Below, piece after piece: positions 8,309-17,771 of a stretch of 64,000 nt of DNA. Position 1 is the first letter of the stretch, and the number at the start of each line of letters is the position of its first letter. The position numbers and the translations under genes are program-made. The DNA is from Bacillus wiedmannii. Its GTDB lineage: Bacteria > Bacillota > Bacilli > Bacillales > Bacillaceae_G. The notes beneath the pieces were generated by a model. That model searched no databases. It had not been told where the DNA came from and worked only from the letters and a program-made list of their open reading frames with translations. The stretch spans positions 41,283 to 105,282 of the forward strand of contig NZ_LOBC01000015.1 of the NCBI RefSeq assembly GCF_001583695.1, written 5' to 3'.

Positions 8309-8843
8309 TTTGTCGCCTCCTATATTTTTATCAGTTCAAAACTGATGATTATATCCCGATGAAGTAACCACAAACCTCCTTCCGCATTAAATTCATTTGA
8401 CAAATGGAATTTTATACATTTTGTAGTTTTCATGGATATAAAAATATAAGGTGTTTTTTAGCGACCTATAAGCTTTTCGTAATCATTCAATACACATAAT
8501 ATATCGAATAAATTAACAAATGTACATACATACGCATGAAAAATGAATGAATAGGGGCATTTTTTACATTTATTTAATGCTAGATTGATAATTAGGAACG
8601 TTTTATGTAGTTGTATTGAAAGGATTCGATGGAAAGTATTAGGGTGTAGCTGTAGCACATGATAACCTCAAGGAAATCTTCAAGGATGTTGAGAAAACTC
8701 ATATATTTAGTCGTGAATTAGCGAAACTATTAAAGCAAGAAAAGATTTGATTGAAATAATAGTGAAGGAAAATCTTTTTTCTATAGAGAATATTTCTAAC
8801 GCAGGAATCTAAGTATATAGGTTCTAATGAAAGGAGAATTCAC
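8309..8843. other. Intergenic region upstream of secY with a mini-ORF and a gene remnant
   Basis: On the minus strand, GGAAGGAGG precedes a GTG-initiated 11-codon frame (8371-8336) ending 28 bases before secY, a possible leader peptide, and a 7-bp hairpin overlaps its end. On the + strand, 8592-8750 is a degraded frame (separate entry). The rest is AT-rich with no recognised gene. Confidence 0.4.
8592..8750 (+). pseudogene. Degraded coding remnant with one internal stop
   Basis: Read in one frame, 8592-8750 gives about 51 sense codons with a single TAG at 8640-8642. The second part reads like real protein (HIFSRELAKLLKQEKI at the end). It has no start codon with a ribosome binding site and no family was recognised. 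It may be the tail of a lost gene. Confidence 0.3.
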
Positions 8844-9359
8844 ATGAATATATTTGTAAATGACAAGTTTTATGAAACGAGAAATCAATTATTTGAGGAA
8901 ATTACTTTGTTAAGTGATGCTCAATTTAATAAAAAACCAGATAAGGATAAATGGAGTATAGCACAAGTTTGTCATCACTTAGTTTTATTAGATGAGAGAG
9001 TTATAACGGTTATTTCGTCAGGATTAAAAAAGATGGATAGTTTCCAAAATGAGCGTAAAGAAATTCACACTATTGTATTAGATAGATCGATAAAATTTAT
9101 AGCACCAGAAATGATTGAACCAAGTATAGAACCATTTGAAGTGCTGCAAATGGTTGATTTGTTAAACGACTCTAGAAAAGAATTGATGCGTTTTCTGAGT
9201 ACAATAGAAGATGAATCTAAATTAGCAAAAAAATCAGTGATCCATCCAGCTCTTGGAGAATTACTTCTTGATCAGTGGATAGAGTTAATCTATTTGCATG
9301 AACAGCGTCATATAGAACAAATCAAAGAGATACAGTTGCTTTGTGAAGTTGAAAAGTAA
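8844..9359 (+). CDS. DinB-like four-helix-bundle protein
   Basis: Cytosolic protein of 171 residues in the DinB/YfiT superfamily, a four-helix bundle that binds a divalent metal through three His residues. Visible ligands are in VCHHLVLLDE (about residue 43) and in HEQRHIEQI near the C-terminus (HxxxH). W36 in DKWSIAQV is the usual conserved tryptophan in this position. Some members are thiol transferases that use bacillithiol, but the substrate cannot be assigned. The start follows AAAGGAG. The gene stands alone between two debris-containing intergenic regions. Three further DinB/YfiT relatives occur in the window, one of them only as a remnant. Confidence 0.82.
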   Translation: MNIFVNDKFYETRNQLFEEITLLSDAQFNKKPDKDKWSIAQVCHHLVLLDERVITVISSGLKKMDSFQNERKEIHTIVLDRSIKFIAPEMIEPSIEPFEVLQMVDLLNDSRKELMRFLSTIEDESKLAKKSVIHPALGELLLDQWIELIYLHEQRHIEQIKEIQLLCEVEK

Positions 9360-9389
9360 AAATTATTATCTATTTATTGAGCGATTTAG

Positions 9390-9569
9390 GATAGCATCAA
9401 GGGTTCGAGTGATAAAATACAAATCCTGATTAAAATTATGATGAATTTAGTTGAAAGCAACCAATGAGCAGAAGAAAATAAGAAACTAGCAGATCTTACT
9501 CTTGAAAAGGAAACGAACATTCGAAAAAAACTGAATCCGAATTACTGTATAAGTGTAACCTCGTCTTAA
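9390..9569 (+). pseudogene. Degraded coiled-coil coding remnant
   Basis: One frame spans 9390-9569 with a single internal TGA at 9465-9467. The conceptual product has a helical, charged stretch (AEENKKLADLTLEKE) after IKIMMNLVESNQ, and the frame ends inside a terminator hairpin, as a genuine gene end would. No start codon is visible. It may be the tail of a lost DNA-binding or coiled-coil protein; this is tentative. Confidence 0.35.
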
Positions 9570-9590
9570 ATGAAGGCGGGGTTATTATTT
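9557..9590 (+). terminator. Orphan terminator at the end of a gene remnant
   Basis: An 11-bp stem with two G-T pairs (9557-9567 with 9573-9583) is followed by ATTATTTTT. It overlaps the stop of the degraded frame at 9390-9569. Confidence 0.7.
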
Positions 9591-9945
9591 TTGGAAGTGA
9601 TCTCAGCATTTTCATTTAGAAGGAAATAAATTAGCAATGAAATCCGAAAATGTAATCAGCATTACACACTATATCTTTAAGTTATAATGATTTTCGGAAA
9701 TGAGTTATATGTCCATAATTTTGAAAGTACATATACATCTACCATTGGTTTAGCGCTCTTCACACGTTGGAGGAAGAAGTAAATACTATTCTGCTAGGGG
9801 GTATATGCATTTTATTCTCTATATTTTCACAACAGAACCACCTCCAAAATTATCTTTTGCAGTTGAATTTTTCCGAATAATAAGTTACATTTTTAAAGTT
9901 CAAGCAACTTTATAGCAGTACAAAAAGGGGAGAAATATTGTTATT

Positions 9946-11892
9946 ATGCAAAAAATGAAATGGAAGAACTATGTATGCTATTTTATTATTCTTATGCTTC
10001 TTGTAACAGCAGTAACAGCCAAACCAGCTATTTCTAAGGCTGAGGAATCTGATGTTAATATTACATTGTTAGGTACGGCAGATATTCATGGTAGATTTAT
10101 GCCTTGGGATTATGCACTTGATGGAGCAAATACGAGTGGAAGTTTAACGCAGCTTTATACGGTTATAAAGAAGGTGCGTCAAGAAAATCCCAATACCATA
10201 TTAGTAGATGCTGGGGATACAATTCAAGGAAATTCAGTAGAGTTATTCAATGATCAGCCACAATCGCCAATGATGGTAGCGATGAATGCAATGGAATATG
10301 ACGCCTGGGCATTTGGAAATCATGAATTTAACTTTGGATTAGATACATTGAAAAAAGTTAGTGAGCAATATAAGGGCAAGACACTAGCAGGAAATATTTA
10401 TAAGGAAAATGGAGAGCGTTTTCTTCCTGCATATACAATTGTTGAAAAAGGTGGAATTAAAGTCGGGATTATTGGTATGAATACACCAATGATTAGTGAT
10501 TTTGAAAAAGGGACAGATCATTTGGATGGTTTAGTTGTGAAAAATCCAGTAGAAGAGACAAAAAAGGCAATTAAAGAATTAGAAGGTAAAGTAGATGTAA
10601 TGGTAGGCGTTATGCATATGGGACTAGAAAATGAGAATGGAATCCCTGGTACTGGTGTTCAAGATATTGCGAATGCTTGTCCGGAACTAAGTGCTATTTT
10701 TGCAGCTCATATGCATAAACTTGTTAAAAAAGAAGTTGTAAATGGCGTTATTATTACAGAACCAGATAAATATGGAACACATATCTCACGTATTGACCTT
10801 ACTTTTACAAAGCAAGATGGAAAGCTGGTTTTAAAAAATAAAACTGCTACAGCTATACCTGTAAAAAATACTGATGGAACAACAATAGTATCTGATCCTA
10901 CACTTGAAAACACACTGACACCTTTTCACGAGTATGCGAGAGGAGATGCAAATGTTGTTGTCGCTCAATTAAAGGGTAGAAACCTTGTTCCTGAAAATGA
11001 AATAAAGGGTATTCCAAGTGTGCAGATTCAAGAAATACCTTTATCAGATTTCTTTCATGAAGTCATGCTCTACTACAGCAAAGCAGATGTAGTCGCCCAT
11101 CAAATAGATAACGATAATGCCCGTTTGGATGTAGGTCCTATTAAGAAGAAAGATATTGCGTATAACTATCAATATGCTTTGGGAGAAATTACAGTATATA
11201 AGGTAACTGGGAAAGACTTAAAAGACTATATGGAATGGGCGGCAGGGTACTTTAACTCATCTCGTGCCGGAGATGTAACAGTTAGCTTTGATAAAACCCG
11301 TCGTGCTTCTAAATACAGTACGAACGATTTCTTTGGAGGCGTAAAATACGAAATTGACTTAACAAAACCATATGGAAGTAGAATTACAAATTTACGTTCT
11401 ATTCGTACAAATAAACCAATCAAAACGAACGATGTTATGAAGCTGGGAATGAATGCGTATAGAATGGAGGCTCTTCAGGCAAAAGGTGGAGCTTTAGAGG
11501 GACGGAAATTTGAACAAATTTGGTCATCTAAACAAGAGAATGCATTCGGAGAAACTGGTGGAACCATTCGTAACCTTGCTATTACATATTTAAAAGAGGT
11601 AAAGAATGGTGTATACACACCAAAAGTTATGCATAATTGGAAAATTACTGGCGTGAATACACATTCTTCAGAGCATAGGGCTGTAGTGGATCTTGTAAAT
11701 AAAGGGATTTTAGAAATTCCAAAAACTGAAGATGGAAAATATACAAATATAGCATCTATAAATACTAAAGATTCAATTACAAAAGAAGAGATTGTAGCAC
11801 TCTCACACAAAGCTAATATTAATCCAAATCAGTTTAATCATGTAAAAAGAAAAGGTGAATTTTACAAAAAACTTAGTAGGATAATTAAATAA
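9946..11892 (+). CDS. Secreted 5'-nucleotidase / cyclic phosphodiesterase family metallophosphatase
   Basis: Exported enzyme of 648 residues. A signal peptide (about 1-31, ending near SKA) is followed by a calcineurin-like metallophosphoesterase domain (about 38-300) with the metal motifs GTADIHGRF, DAGDTIQG and GNHEFNFGLD, plus GVMHMG and HMHK. The 5'-nucleotidase C-terminal substrate domain (about 340-550) follows. This fits the UshA/CpdB/YfkN families, which strip phosphate from extracellular nucleotides. The last 70 residues (AVVDLVNKGIL, DSITKEEIVAL) look like a degenerate S-layer-homology repeat and might bind cell wall. AAAGGGGAG lies 14-15 bases before the ATG, so a nearer non-ATG start is conceivable. 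A terminator follows at 12001. Confidence 0.87.
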   Translation: MQKMKWKNYVCYFIILMLLVTAVTAKPAISKAEESDVNITLLGTADIHGRFMPWDYALDGANTSGSLTQLYTVIKKVRQENPNTILVDAGDTIQGNSVELFNDQPQSPMMVAMNAMEYDAWAFGNHEFNFGLDTLKKVSEQYKGKTLAGNIYKENGERFLPAYTIVEKGGIKVGIIGMNTPMISDFEKGTDHLDGLVVKNPVEETKKAIKELEGKVDVMVGVMHMGLENENGIPGTGVQDIANACPELSAIFAAHMHKLVKKEVVNGVIITEPDKYGTHISRIDLTFTKQDGKLVLKNKTATAIPVKNTDGTTIVSDPTLENTLTPFHEYARGDANVVVAQLKGRNLVPENEIKGIPSVQIQEIPLSDFFHEVMLYYSKADVVAHQIDNDNARLDVGPIKKKDIAYNYQYALGEITVYKVTGKDLKDYMEWAAGYFNSSRAGDVTVSFDKTRRASKYSTNDFFGGVKYEIDLTKPYGSRITNLRSIRTNKPIKTNDVMKLGMNAYRMEALQAKGGALEGRKFEQIWSSKQENAFGETGGTIRNLAITYLKEVKNGVYTPKVMHNWKITGVNTHSSEHRAVVDLVNKGILEIPKTEDGKYTNIASINTKDSITKEEIVALSHKANINPNQFNHVKRKGEFYKKLSRIIK

Positions 11893-12000
11893 ATATAAAA
11901 TAGGTGGCTCTCGTGCAAAAAACTATTAAACTTGGACATACCATTATCCTAAAAAAGTTTGTGATCGGTATGGAAATATAAAGACTCAACGATAAAAAAA

Positions 12001-12036
12001 CCCCTGGATCATTAAACAAATCCGGGGGATTTTTTA
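12001..12036 (+). terminator. Terminator downstream of the nucleotidase gene
   Basis: A 9-bp stem (CCCCTGGAT at 12001-12009, ATCCGGGGG at 12020-12028, one T-G pair) with a T run lies about 110 bases after the stop. Confidence 0.8.
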
Positions 12037-12330
12037 TTTAAATAATTATGGTTTTATTTCTTACTATGCATATTTATAATATCCTTAAAAGAACATACCT
12101 TACAACATTATATTAAAAAACTAAATTGTAGATGCACTGCCTCACTAAAGTATTTGTCTACTATATACATCTTAAAACAAAACATGAAATTTCTTTTTCT
12201 TGTTTATCAAGGTCATTAGTATTCATTTGGTCTATCTTTATTCTAAATCAACTTCATTTCCGAAATATAAGTTTAAATAAGTAATATAAATTATAAGATG
12301 TTCTATAATAATTGTTATTTTAATAGCATT

Positions 12331-12366
12331 AAACCTACTCTTAAAATAGTAAAGAGTGGGTTTTTA
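12331..12366 (+). terminator. Orphan terminator-like hairpin
   Basis: A 12-bp stem (AAACCTACTCTT at 12331-12342 with AAGAGTGGGTTT at 12352-12363) runs into a T run. No gene lies immediately upstream. Confidence 0.6.
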
Positions 12367-12629
12367 TGTTGTTATTTAGATGTAAGGGTACTTTGATTAG
12401 AATGAATATAGATAATTAACAACTAACCAATTGGAGGAGCACCTAAAAGGGCTCTTTTTTATTGAAATTAATATACATATATGTGTCGTTCTTTCTTTAT
12501 ACCATCGACCACATATATGTAATTTTGCATAATGTTACATAAATTGTGTATTTTCTCTTTTTTTCGACAGAAACAGGAAGTATACTTTGTACAAGCTTTC
12601 TATTTCAAAAATTATACGAGGTGAACAAA

Positions 12630-14333
12630 ATGAAAAACAAAAAGACATTAACTAAGGTAGCATTAACAACAGGCTTAGCTTTAACAGCTGTAGCACCATA
12701 CGGGGTAGGTCATGCAGAGGAAACAGACCAACTACAAATTCAAATTCAAGAGGAATCGTTCCGTTCGGGTGAACTTACACAACCGTCACAAAAGGCACCA
12801 GAGAATGTAGTAAAAGATGCTCTTAAGGAGAAAACAGAACAAGCTCTTTCTCCAAAGCAAGTCAATGGAGAAACAGGAGTAGATTATAAAGTTCTTCAAA
12901 AACGTGGTTCATATGATGGGACTACACTTGTACGTATACAGCAAACATACGAAGGAAAAGAAGTATATGGTCATCAATTAACTGCACACGTAGATAATAA
13001 CGGTGTTATTAAAAGTGTTTCAGGTGATAGCGCGCAAAATTTAAAACAAGAAGAATTGAAAAAACCTATCAATCTATCAAAAGATGAGGCGAAACAATAT
13101 ATTTATACGAAGTACGGGAACGATATCAATTTTATTTCTGAGCCAGAAGTTAAGGAAGTTATTTTTGTTGATGAAAATAATGGACAAGCAAGTAATGCAT
13201 ACCAGGTTACATTTGAAGCTGCAACACCAAACTATGTTTCCGGAACATATTTAGTAAATGCACAAAATGGTGATATGTTAAAAAATATGGTACAAGAATC
13301 TAACTTAAAAGCAAGTGAAAAACTAGTTGGAGCATTAAAGAAAAGTAAAAAAAGCAATCTTACATCATTAACTGGAACAGGAAAAGATGATTTAGGTATA
13401 TCACGTACATTTGGTATCTCTAAACAAAGTAATGGCAAATATGCTCTTGCTGATTATACAAGAGGGCAAGGAATTGAAACATATGATGTGAATTATAGAG
13501 ATATTACTAAAGAAGAAAGCTATTATCCTGGTACATTAGCAACTAGTACTTCGACAACATTTAACGATCCAAAAGCAGTAAGTGCTCATTACTTAGCAAC
13601 AAAAGTATTTGATTTTTATAAAGATAAATACAAGCGTAATAGCTTTGATAATAAGGGACAAAAGGTAGTTTCAGTTGTACATGCTTGGGATTCTGGAGAT
13701 ACGAATGATCCGAAAAATTGGCAGAATGCATTAAGTGCTAATAATGGAAGTATGCTTGTATATGGAGATCCTATCGTCAAAGCATATGACGTAGCTGGAC
13801 ATGAATTTACACATGCTGTTACTTCTAGCGAATCTAATCTTGAATATTACGGTGAATCAGGTGCAATTAATGAAGCGCTATCTGATATTATGGGGACATC
13901 TATTGAGAAATACGTAAATAATGGTAGCTTTAACTGGACGATGGGAGAACAAACTGGTTCTGTTTTCCGTGATATGGAAAACCCGGCTTCTGTTTCATCT
14001 TCACTTGGAGTACCATATCCAGATGATTACAGTGAATTTAACGATTTTAATGGATGGGATCAAGGTGGCGTTCATTTTAATTCAAGTATTATTAATAAAG
14101 TTGCGTATCTCATTGCAAAAGGCGGAACTCATAACAGTGTAACTGTCAAAGGGATTGGTGAAGATAAAATGTTTGATATCTTCTATTATGCAAATACAGA
14201 TGAGTTAAACATGACTTCTAATTTCAAAGAATTGAGATCAGCATGTATTCGAGTGGCAACTAATAAATATGGTGCGAATGCAGCTGAAGTTCAAGCAGTA
14301 CAAAAGGCATTTGATGCAGCAAAAATTAAGTAA
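12630..14333 (+). CDS. npr: Secreted neutral metalloprotease, thermolysin family (bacillolysin)
   Basis: M4-family zinc endopeptidase of 567 residues with pre-, pro- and mature regions. Signal peptide about 1-29 (ends GVGHA), FTP and PepSY propeptide about 30-260, then the peptidase. Zinc ligands are H391 and H395 in HEFTH and E415 in NEALSD; E392 is the general base and H482 in GVHFNSS stabilises the transition state. It degrades extracellular protein. The ATG at 12630 is chosen because GAGGTGA precedes it and a signal peptide begins there; the frame is open further upstream but those codons would precede the signal peptide. The gene is monocistronic with a terminator at 14374. NprR-type quorum control is known for some such genes in this group, but no site was identified here. 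Confidence 0.93.
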   Translation: MKNKKTLTKVALTTGLALTAVAPYGVGHAEETDQLQIQIQEESFRSGELTQPSQKAPENVVKDALKEKTEQALSPKQVNGETGVDYKVLQKRGSYDGTTLVRIQQTYEGKEVYGHQLTAHVDNNGVIKSVSGDSAQNLKQEELKKPINLSKDEAKQYIYTKYGNDINFISEPEVKEVIFVDENNGQASNAYQVTFEAATPNYVSGTYLVNAQNGDMLKNMVQESNLKASEKLVGALKKSKKSNLTSLTGTGKDDLGISRTFGISKQSNGKYALADYTRGQGIETYDVNYRDITKEESYYPGTLATSTSTTFNDPKAVSAHYLATKVFDFYKDKYKRNSFDNKGQKVVSVVHAWDSGDTNDPKNWQNALSANNGSMLVYGDPIVKAYDVAGHEFTHAVTSSESNLEYYGESGAINEALSDIMGTSIEKYVNNGSFNWTMGEQTGSVFRDMENPASVSSSLGVPYPDDYSEFNDFNGWDQGGVHFNSSIINKVAYLIAKGGTHNSVTVKGIGEDKMFDIFYYANTDELNMTSNFKELRSACIRVATNKYGANAAEVQAVQKAFDAAKIK

Positions 14334-14373
14334 GTTAGAAATATAGTTATCATTCATATATTAATACATTATG

Positions 14374-14416
14374 AAAAGCAGTTGATGCCCTTTTAAGGAT
14401 ATTAGCTGTTTTTTTT
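14374..14416 (+). terminator. Terminator of the neutral protease gene
   Basis: A 13-bp stem with three G-T pairs (14374-14386 with 14401-14413) plus an inner CCTT/AAGG pairing, followed by a run of eight or more T. Confidence 0.8.
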
Positions 14417-14536
14417 ACGTAACTATGCATTAGTGAAAATAAACTTACTAAGCAATAAATAGGCTGTCTCTCTTCAATAAGTTGCTACAAATATATAAGG
14501 TTTAAAGTGTATAAAAACAGAAAATTAATAATATAT

Positions 14537-14564
14537 TGACCTCTTTATAGAAAGTACTATAGAA
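14537..14564 (+). promoter_or_regulatory. Probable pullulanase promoter
   Basis: TTGACC (14537-14542), a 16-base spacer and TATAGA (14559-14564). The cre box begins two bases downstream, so it would overlap the transcription start. Confidence 0.55.
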
Positions 14565-14565
14565 T

Positions 14566-14579
14566 GAAAGCGATAACAA
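14566..14579 (+). promoter_or_regulatory. Catabolite-responsive element (CcpA site)
   Basis: TGAAAGCGATAACA matches the Bacillus cre consensus TGWAANCGNTNWCA at every position. Its place over the predicted start site of a starch-degrading enzyme gene fits glucose repression by CcpA. Confidence 0.75.
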
Positions 14580-14664
14580 ACGGTTGCTTTAAAATGATTT
14601 CCCTGATCTTTTAGTATTTATAAATATATGAAGACATAAACAAATCTATTTTTTTAAACATTAA

Positions 14665-14678
14665 TGCAAGCGTTTTCG
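14665..14678 (+). promoter_or_regulatory. Second cre-like or LacI-family operator
   Basis: TGCAAGCGTTTTCG departs from the cre consensus at the third base and the last base, with the central CG intact. It lies 99 bases after the perfect cre and may be a weak CcpA site or a MalR-type operator. Confidence 0.4.
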
Positions 14679-14820
14679 TATTAAAAAGATCATTGAAATA
14701 CATATGTGAAAATAGCCAATATGGGGGTGAGGTAAACTAGATTTTTAGATTGATTTAAGCAGTGGAATTTAGTACGAGCATAATAAATCGTGCGTACTAT
14801 TTAAAGAAAGGGTGTATGTG

Positions 14821-17379
14821 GTGCAAATGATAAAAAGATTAATTAGCAAATCAGTTTTATTACTTACTATAATCGTTATGTTATCATCTGTTTTCTCTTT
14901 TCAAAGTGTAAAGGCAGTTTCAAATTCGAAAACAACTGAAGTTATCATTCATTACAAAGAGCAATCTGGAAATACAAAAGACTGGAACCTTTGGATATGG
15001 GGTGAAAATGCAAATGGTAAATCATATGAATTTACTGGTGAAGATGAATTTGGAAAGTACGCTAAGATTAATATAGATGGTAACTATAATCGCGTAGGAT
15101 TTATCATTCGTACAAATGAGTGGGAAAAAGATGGTGGCGATCGTTGGATTGAAAATATAAAGGACGGTCGTGCTGAAGTATGGATTCTTTCTGGTGATGA
15201 AAAAGTATATAACTCTAAGCCTTCTTCGGATCTATCAATTCAAAAAGCAACTATTGATAGTTTCAATGAAATTACTGTAACCACTAATATCCCGTTTCAT
15301 ATTAAGGAACGGAAAATTGAAATTGAGGGCATTAAAATTAAGAATATTAGTCCTTATGATATAAACAGTGGAAATATTACTAATAAAGTTAAAATAATTA
15401 CAGAGCAGAAAATTGATTTAAAACAGACATACAAAGTTAAAATTGAAAACTTAGCTTATACGAATACTGAAATCGGTAAAGTCATTCGTAGTGAGGAGTT
15501 TGATCATTCATTTTATTATAGCAGTAACGATTTAGGTAATATATATACACCACAACATACAAAGTTCCGTGTATGGGCTCCTACTGCGAGTGAAGTGAAG
15601 TTAGTTACATATAAAAAATGGAACGATAAAATAGGTACTGAAATAAACATGCAACAAGGTGAAAAGGGCACTTGGAAAGCAGAACTTAAAGGGAACCAAA
15701 AAGGTCTCTTTTATACGTATAAGGTGAAAATTGGTGATAAGTGGACTGAAGCAGTTGATCCGTATGCACGTGCTGCTTCTGTAAATGGAGATAAAGGTGC
15801 GGTTGTTGATTTAGAAGAAACAAATCCGAAAAAATGGAACGCTAACAAAAAGCCGAAATTTAAAAATCCGGAAGATGCTATTATTTATGAATTGCATGTA
15901 CGTGATCTTTCTATCCAGCCCGAAAGTGGCATTAAACATAAAGGGAAATATTTAGGTGTAACAGAAAAAGGAACAAGAGGGCCTGGAGGTGTGAAAACAG
16001 GAATTGATCATATGAAAGATCTTGGTGTTACACACGTTCAGCTTTTACCGATATTTGATTATGCTTCAGTAAATGAAGAGGAATTAAACGAACCACAATA
16101 TAACTGGGGATATGACCCGAAAAATTTCAACGTTCCAGAGGGATCCTATTCTACAAATCCATATGAGCCAACTGTTCGAATAACTGAATTAAAGCAAATG
16201 ATTCAAACACTGCATGATAATAATCTTCGTGTTGTTATAGATGTAGTCTATAACCATATGTATAATGCTGCTGAATCTAATTTTCATAAGTTAGTTCCAG
16301 GTTATTATTATCGTTACAATGAAGACGGAACATTTGCAAATGGAACCGGAGTAGGAAATGATACAGCTTCAGAACGAAAAATGATGAGAAAATTTATGGT
16401 GGATTCGGTCACATACTGGGCAAAAGAATACAATTTAGACGGATTCCGTTTTGATTTAATGGGTATTCATGATTATGAAACGATGAATGAAATACGTAAA
16501 GCTGTTAATCAAATTGACCCTTCTATTATACTGCATGGGGAAGGTTGGGATTTAAATACACCTCTTGCTGCTGAATTGAAAGCAAATCAAAAAAATGCAG
16601 AGAAAATGAAAGGGATTGCTCATTTTAACGATAATATACGAGATGGATTGAAAGGTAGTGTATTTGAGGAGAAAGAAAATGGCTTTGTAAATGGGAAGGA
16701 AAACATGGAAGACCGTATTAAAAAAGGGATTACAGCAGGCATTGACTACGATATAAATTCGTCTACTTATCAAGATCCTGAGCAGGTGCTAACTTATGTG
16801 GAAGCACATGATAATCATACATTATGGGACAAACTTGAGTTGACTAATCCAGGTGACAGTGAAGAAGTGCGAAAACAAATGCACAAATTGTCTTCTTCGA
16901 TTTTATTAACATCACAAGGTATTCCATTCTTACATGCAGGACAAGAGTTTATGCGCACGAAATACGGTGATCATAACAGTTACAAATCTCCTGATTCAAT
17001 TAACCAGATGGACTGGTTACGCCGTGCAGCATTTAATAATGAAGTAGATTATATGAAGGGCTTAATAGAATTACGCAAAAAGTACACAGCTTTTCGAATG
17101 ACAACCGCAGAGCAAATAAAAACACATGTATCGTTTATTGATGCCCCGAAAAATACTATAGCTTATACAATAAAGGGGAATAAAAACGAATACTTTACGG
17201 TGGTTCACAATGCAAATAGAGAAGCGGTTGAAATAACACTTCCATCGAAAGGTCCGTGGAAAGTACTAGTAGACGGAAAACAAGCAGGTAGTAAAACACT
17301 TTACGTTGTCCATGATAATAAAATTAAAGTTCCTGCATTAAGTTCACTAGTTTTAAATACGGAGAAACCAATTAAATAA
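14821..17379 (+). CDS. pulA: Secreted type I pullulanase
   Basis: Debranching enzyme of about 852 residues that cuts alpha-1,6 bonds in pullulan and starch. Order: signal peptide (about 1-32), CBM41 carbohydrate-binding domain (about 38-135, with WNLWIWGE), a linker domain, CBM48 (about 240-340, FRVWAPTA), then the GH13_14 catalytic barrel. The type I signature YNWGYDP starts at Y427; catalytic residues are D545 in GFRFDLMG, E574 in HGEGWD and D664 in EAHDNH. A C-terminal beta domain closes the protein. GAAAGG at 14806-14811 favours a GTG start at 14821 or 14818; an ATG at 14827 is also possible. Two cre-type sites upstream imply CcpA repression. A terminator lies at 17440. Confidence 0.93.
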   Translation: MQMIKRLISKSVLLLTIIVMLSSVFSFQSVKAVSNSKTTEVIIHYKEQSGNTKDWNLWIWGENANGKSYEFTGEDEFGKYAKINIDGNYNRVGFIIRTNEWEKDGGDRWIENIKDGRAEVWILSGDEKVYNSKPSSDLSIQKATIDSFNEITVTTNIPFHIKERKIEIEGIKIKNISPYDINSGNITNKVKIITEQKIDLKQTYKVKIENLAYTNTEIGKVIRSEEFDHSFYYSSNDLGNIYTPQHTKFRVWAPTASEVKLVTYKKWNDKIGTEINMQQGEKGTWKAELKGNQKGLFYTYKVKIGDKWTEAVDPYARAASVNGDKGAVVDLEETNPKKWNANKKPKFKNPEDAIIYELHVRDLSIQPESGIKHKGKYLGVTEKGTRGPGGVKTGIDHMKDLGVTHVQLLPIFDYASVNEEELNEPQYNWGYDPKNFNVPEGSYSTNPYEPTVRITELKQMIQTLHDNNLRVVIDVVYNHMYNAAESNFHKLVPGYYYRYNEDGTFANGTGVGNDTASERKMMRKFMVDSVTYWAKEYNLDGFRFDLMGIHDYETMNEIRKAVNQIDPSIILHGEGWDLNTPLAAELKANQKNAEKMKGIAHFNDNIRDGLKGSVFEEKENGFVNGKENMEDRIKKGITAGIDYDINSSTYQDPEQVLTYVEAHDNHTLWDKLELTNPGDSEEVRKQMHKLSSSILLTSQGIPFLHAGQEFMRTKYGDHNSYKSPDSINQMDWLRRAAFNNEVDYMKGLIELRKKYTAFRMTTAEQIKTHVSFIDAPKNTIAYTIKGNKNEYFTVVHNANREAVEITLPSKGPWKVLVDGKQAGSKTLYVVHDNKIKVPALSSLVLNTEKPIK

Positions 17380-17439
17380 AAGCAAATAATGTGGAAGTAT
17401 ATATAGAATTGAATAATTTAAATACGGATTATAAATCCA

Positions 17440-17474
17440 AAAAGCGAAGTGAAGGTTATTTTCACTTCGCTTTT
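17440..17474 (+). terminator. Terminator of the pullulanase gene
   Basis: A 14-bp perfect stem (17440-17453 with 17461-17474), 7-base loop, 3' arm ending in TTTT. Confidence 0.88.
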
Positions 17475-17729
17475 AAAGTTCATGTAATATAATTTCACAT
17501 ACTGTAATTATATTACAAATTAATAAAAGAGATAGGCAAGGAAACATTGCTATTATGATAGGAGGAGGTGAAGATACCTTGATGTTTATCAATAAAATTA
17601 TCTAAAATACATTCTTAATTTATATAATTTTTATTACATATTCGAACATATAACGGGCTAGATGTTCGAGTTGTATTAATTTCTACAAATCGTTTAAAGA
17701 TAAAAAAGGCTTAAAAAGTATATGGCATA

Positions 17730-17771
17730 AAAAAGAGAAAAGACACCTTAAATGGTGTCTTTTCTCTTTTT
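17730..17771. terminator. Strong 18-bp terminator of an unassigned transcript
   Basis: Perfect 18-bp stem (17730-17747 with 17754-17771), 6-base loop TTAAAT, A-rich on one side and T-rich on the other, so it can work in both directions. No recognised gene ends here. Confidence 0.85.

Larger units (their letters stand above)
9360..9945. other. Intergenic region with remnant and orphan terminator
   Basis: Besides the degraded frame and its terminator, 9600-9945 has no recognised gene. It should contain the promoter of the secreted nucleotidase gene at 9946, but no clear -35/-10 pair could be picked out. Confidence 0.4.
11893..12629. other. Intergenic region before the neutral protease gene
   Basis: It holds the nucleotidase terminator, a second orphan terminator-like hairpin (12331-12366), and a GGAGGAGCACC...GGGCTCTTTTTT element near 12431-12460 that also resembles a terminator. 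A GTG frame of about 22 codons (11933-) has a weak ribosome binding site. No gene was recognised. The orphan hairpins suggest lost genes. Confidence 0.4.
14334..14820. other. Pullulanase upstream region
   Basis: After the protease terminator this region holds a promoter (14537-14564), a perfect cre box (14566-14579), a second cre-like box (14665-14678), and a hairpin-forming AGTACG...CGTACT just before the ribosome binding site (14771-14797). The long leader of about 250 bases between promoter and start leaves room for added control. Confidence 0.6.

Noticed and set aside
8458-8658. 66-codon minus-strand frame upstream of secY
   Set aside because: No ribosome binding site and no protein character; it overlaps a + strand remnant that reads better as former coding sequence.
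11475-11810. 111-codon minus-strand frame inside the nucleotidase gene
   Set aside because: Antisense shadow of a well-supported enzyme gene.
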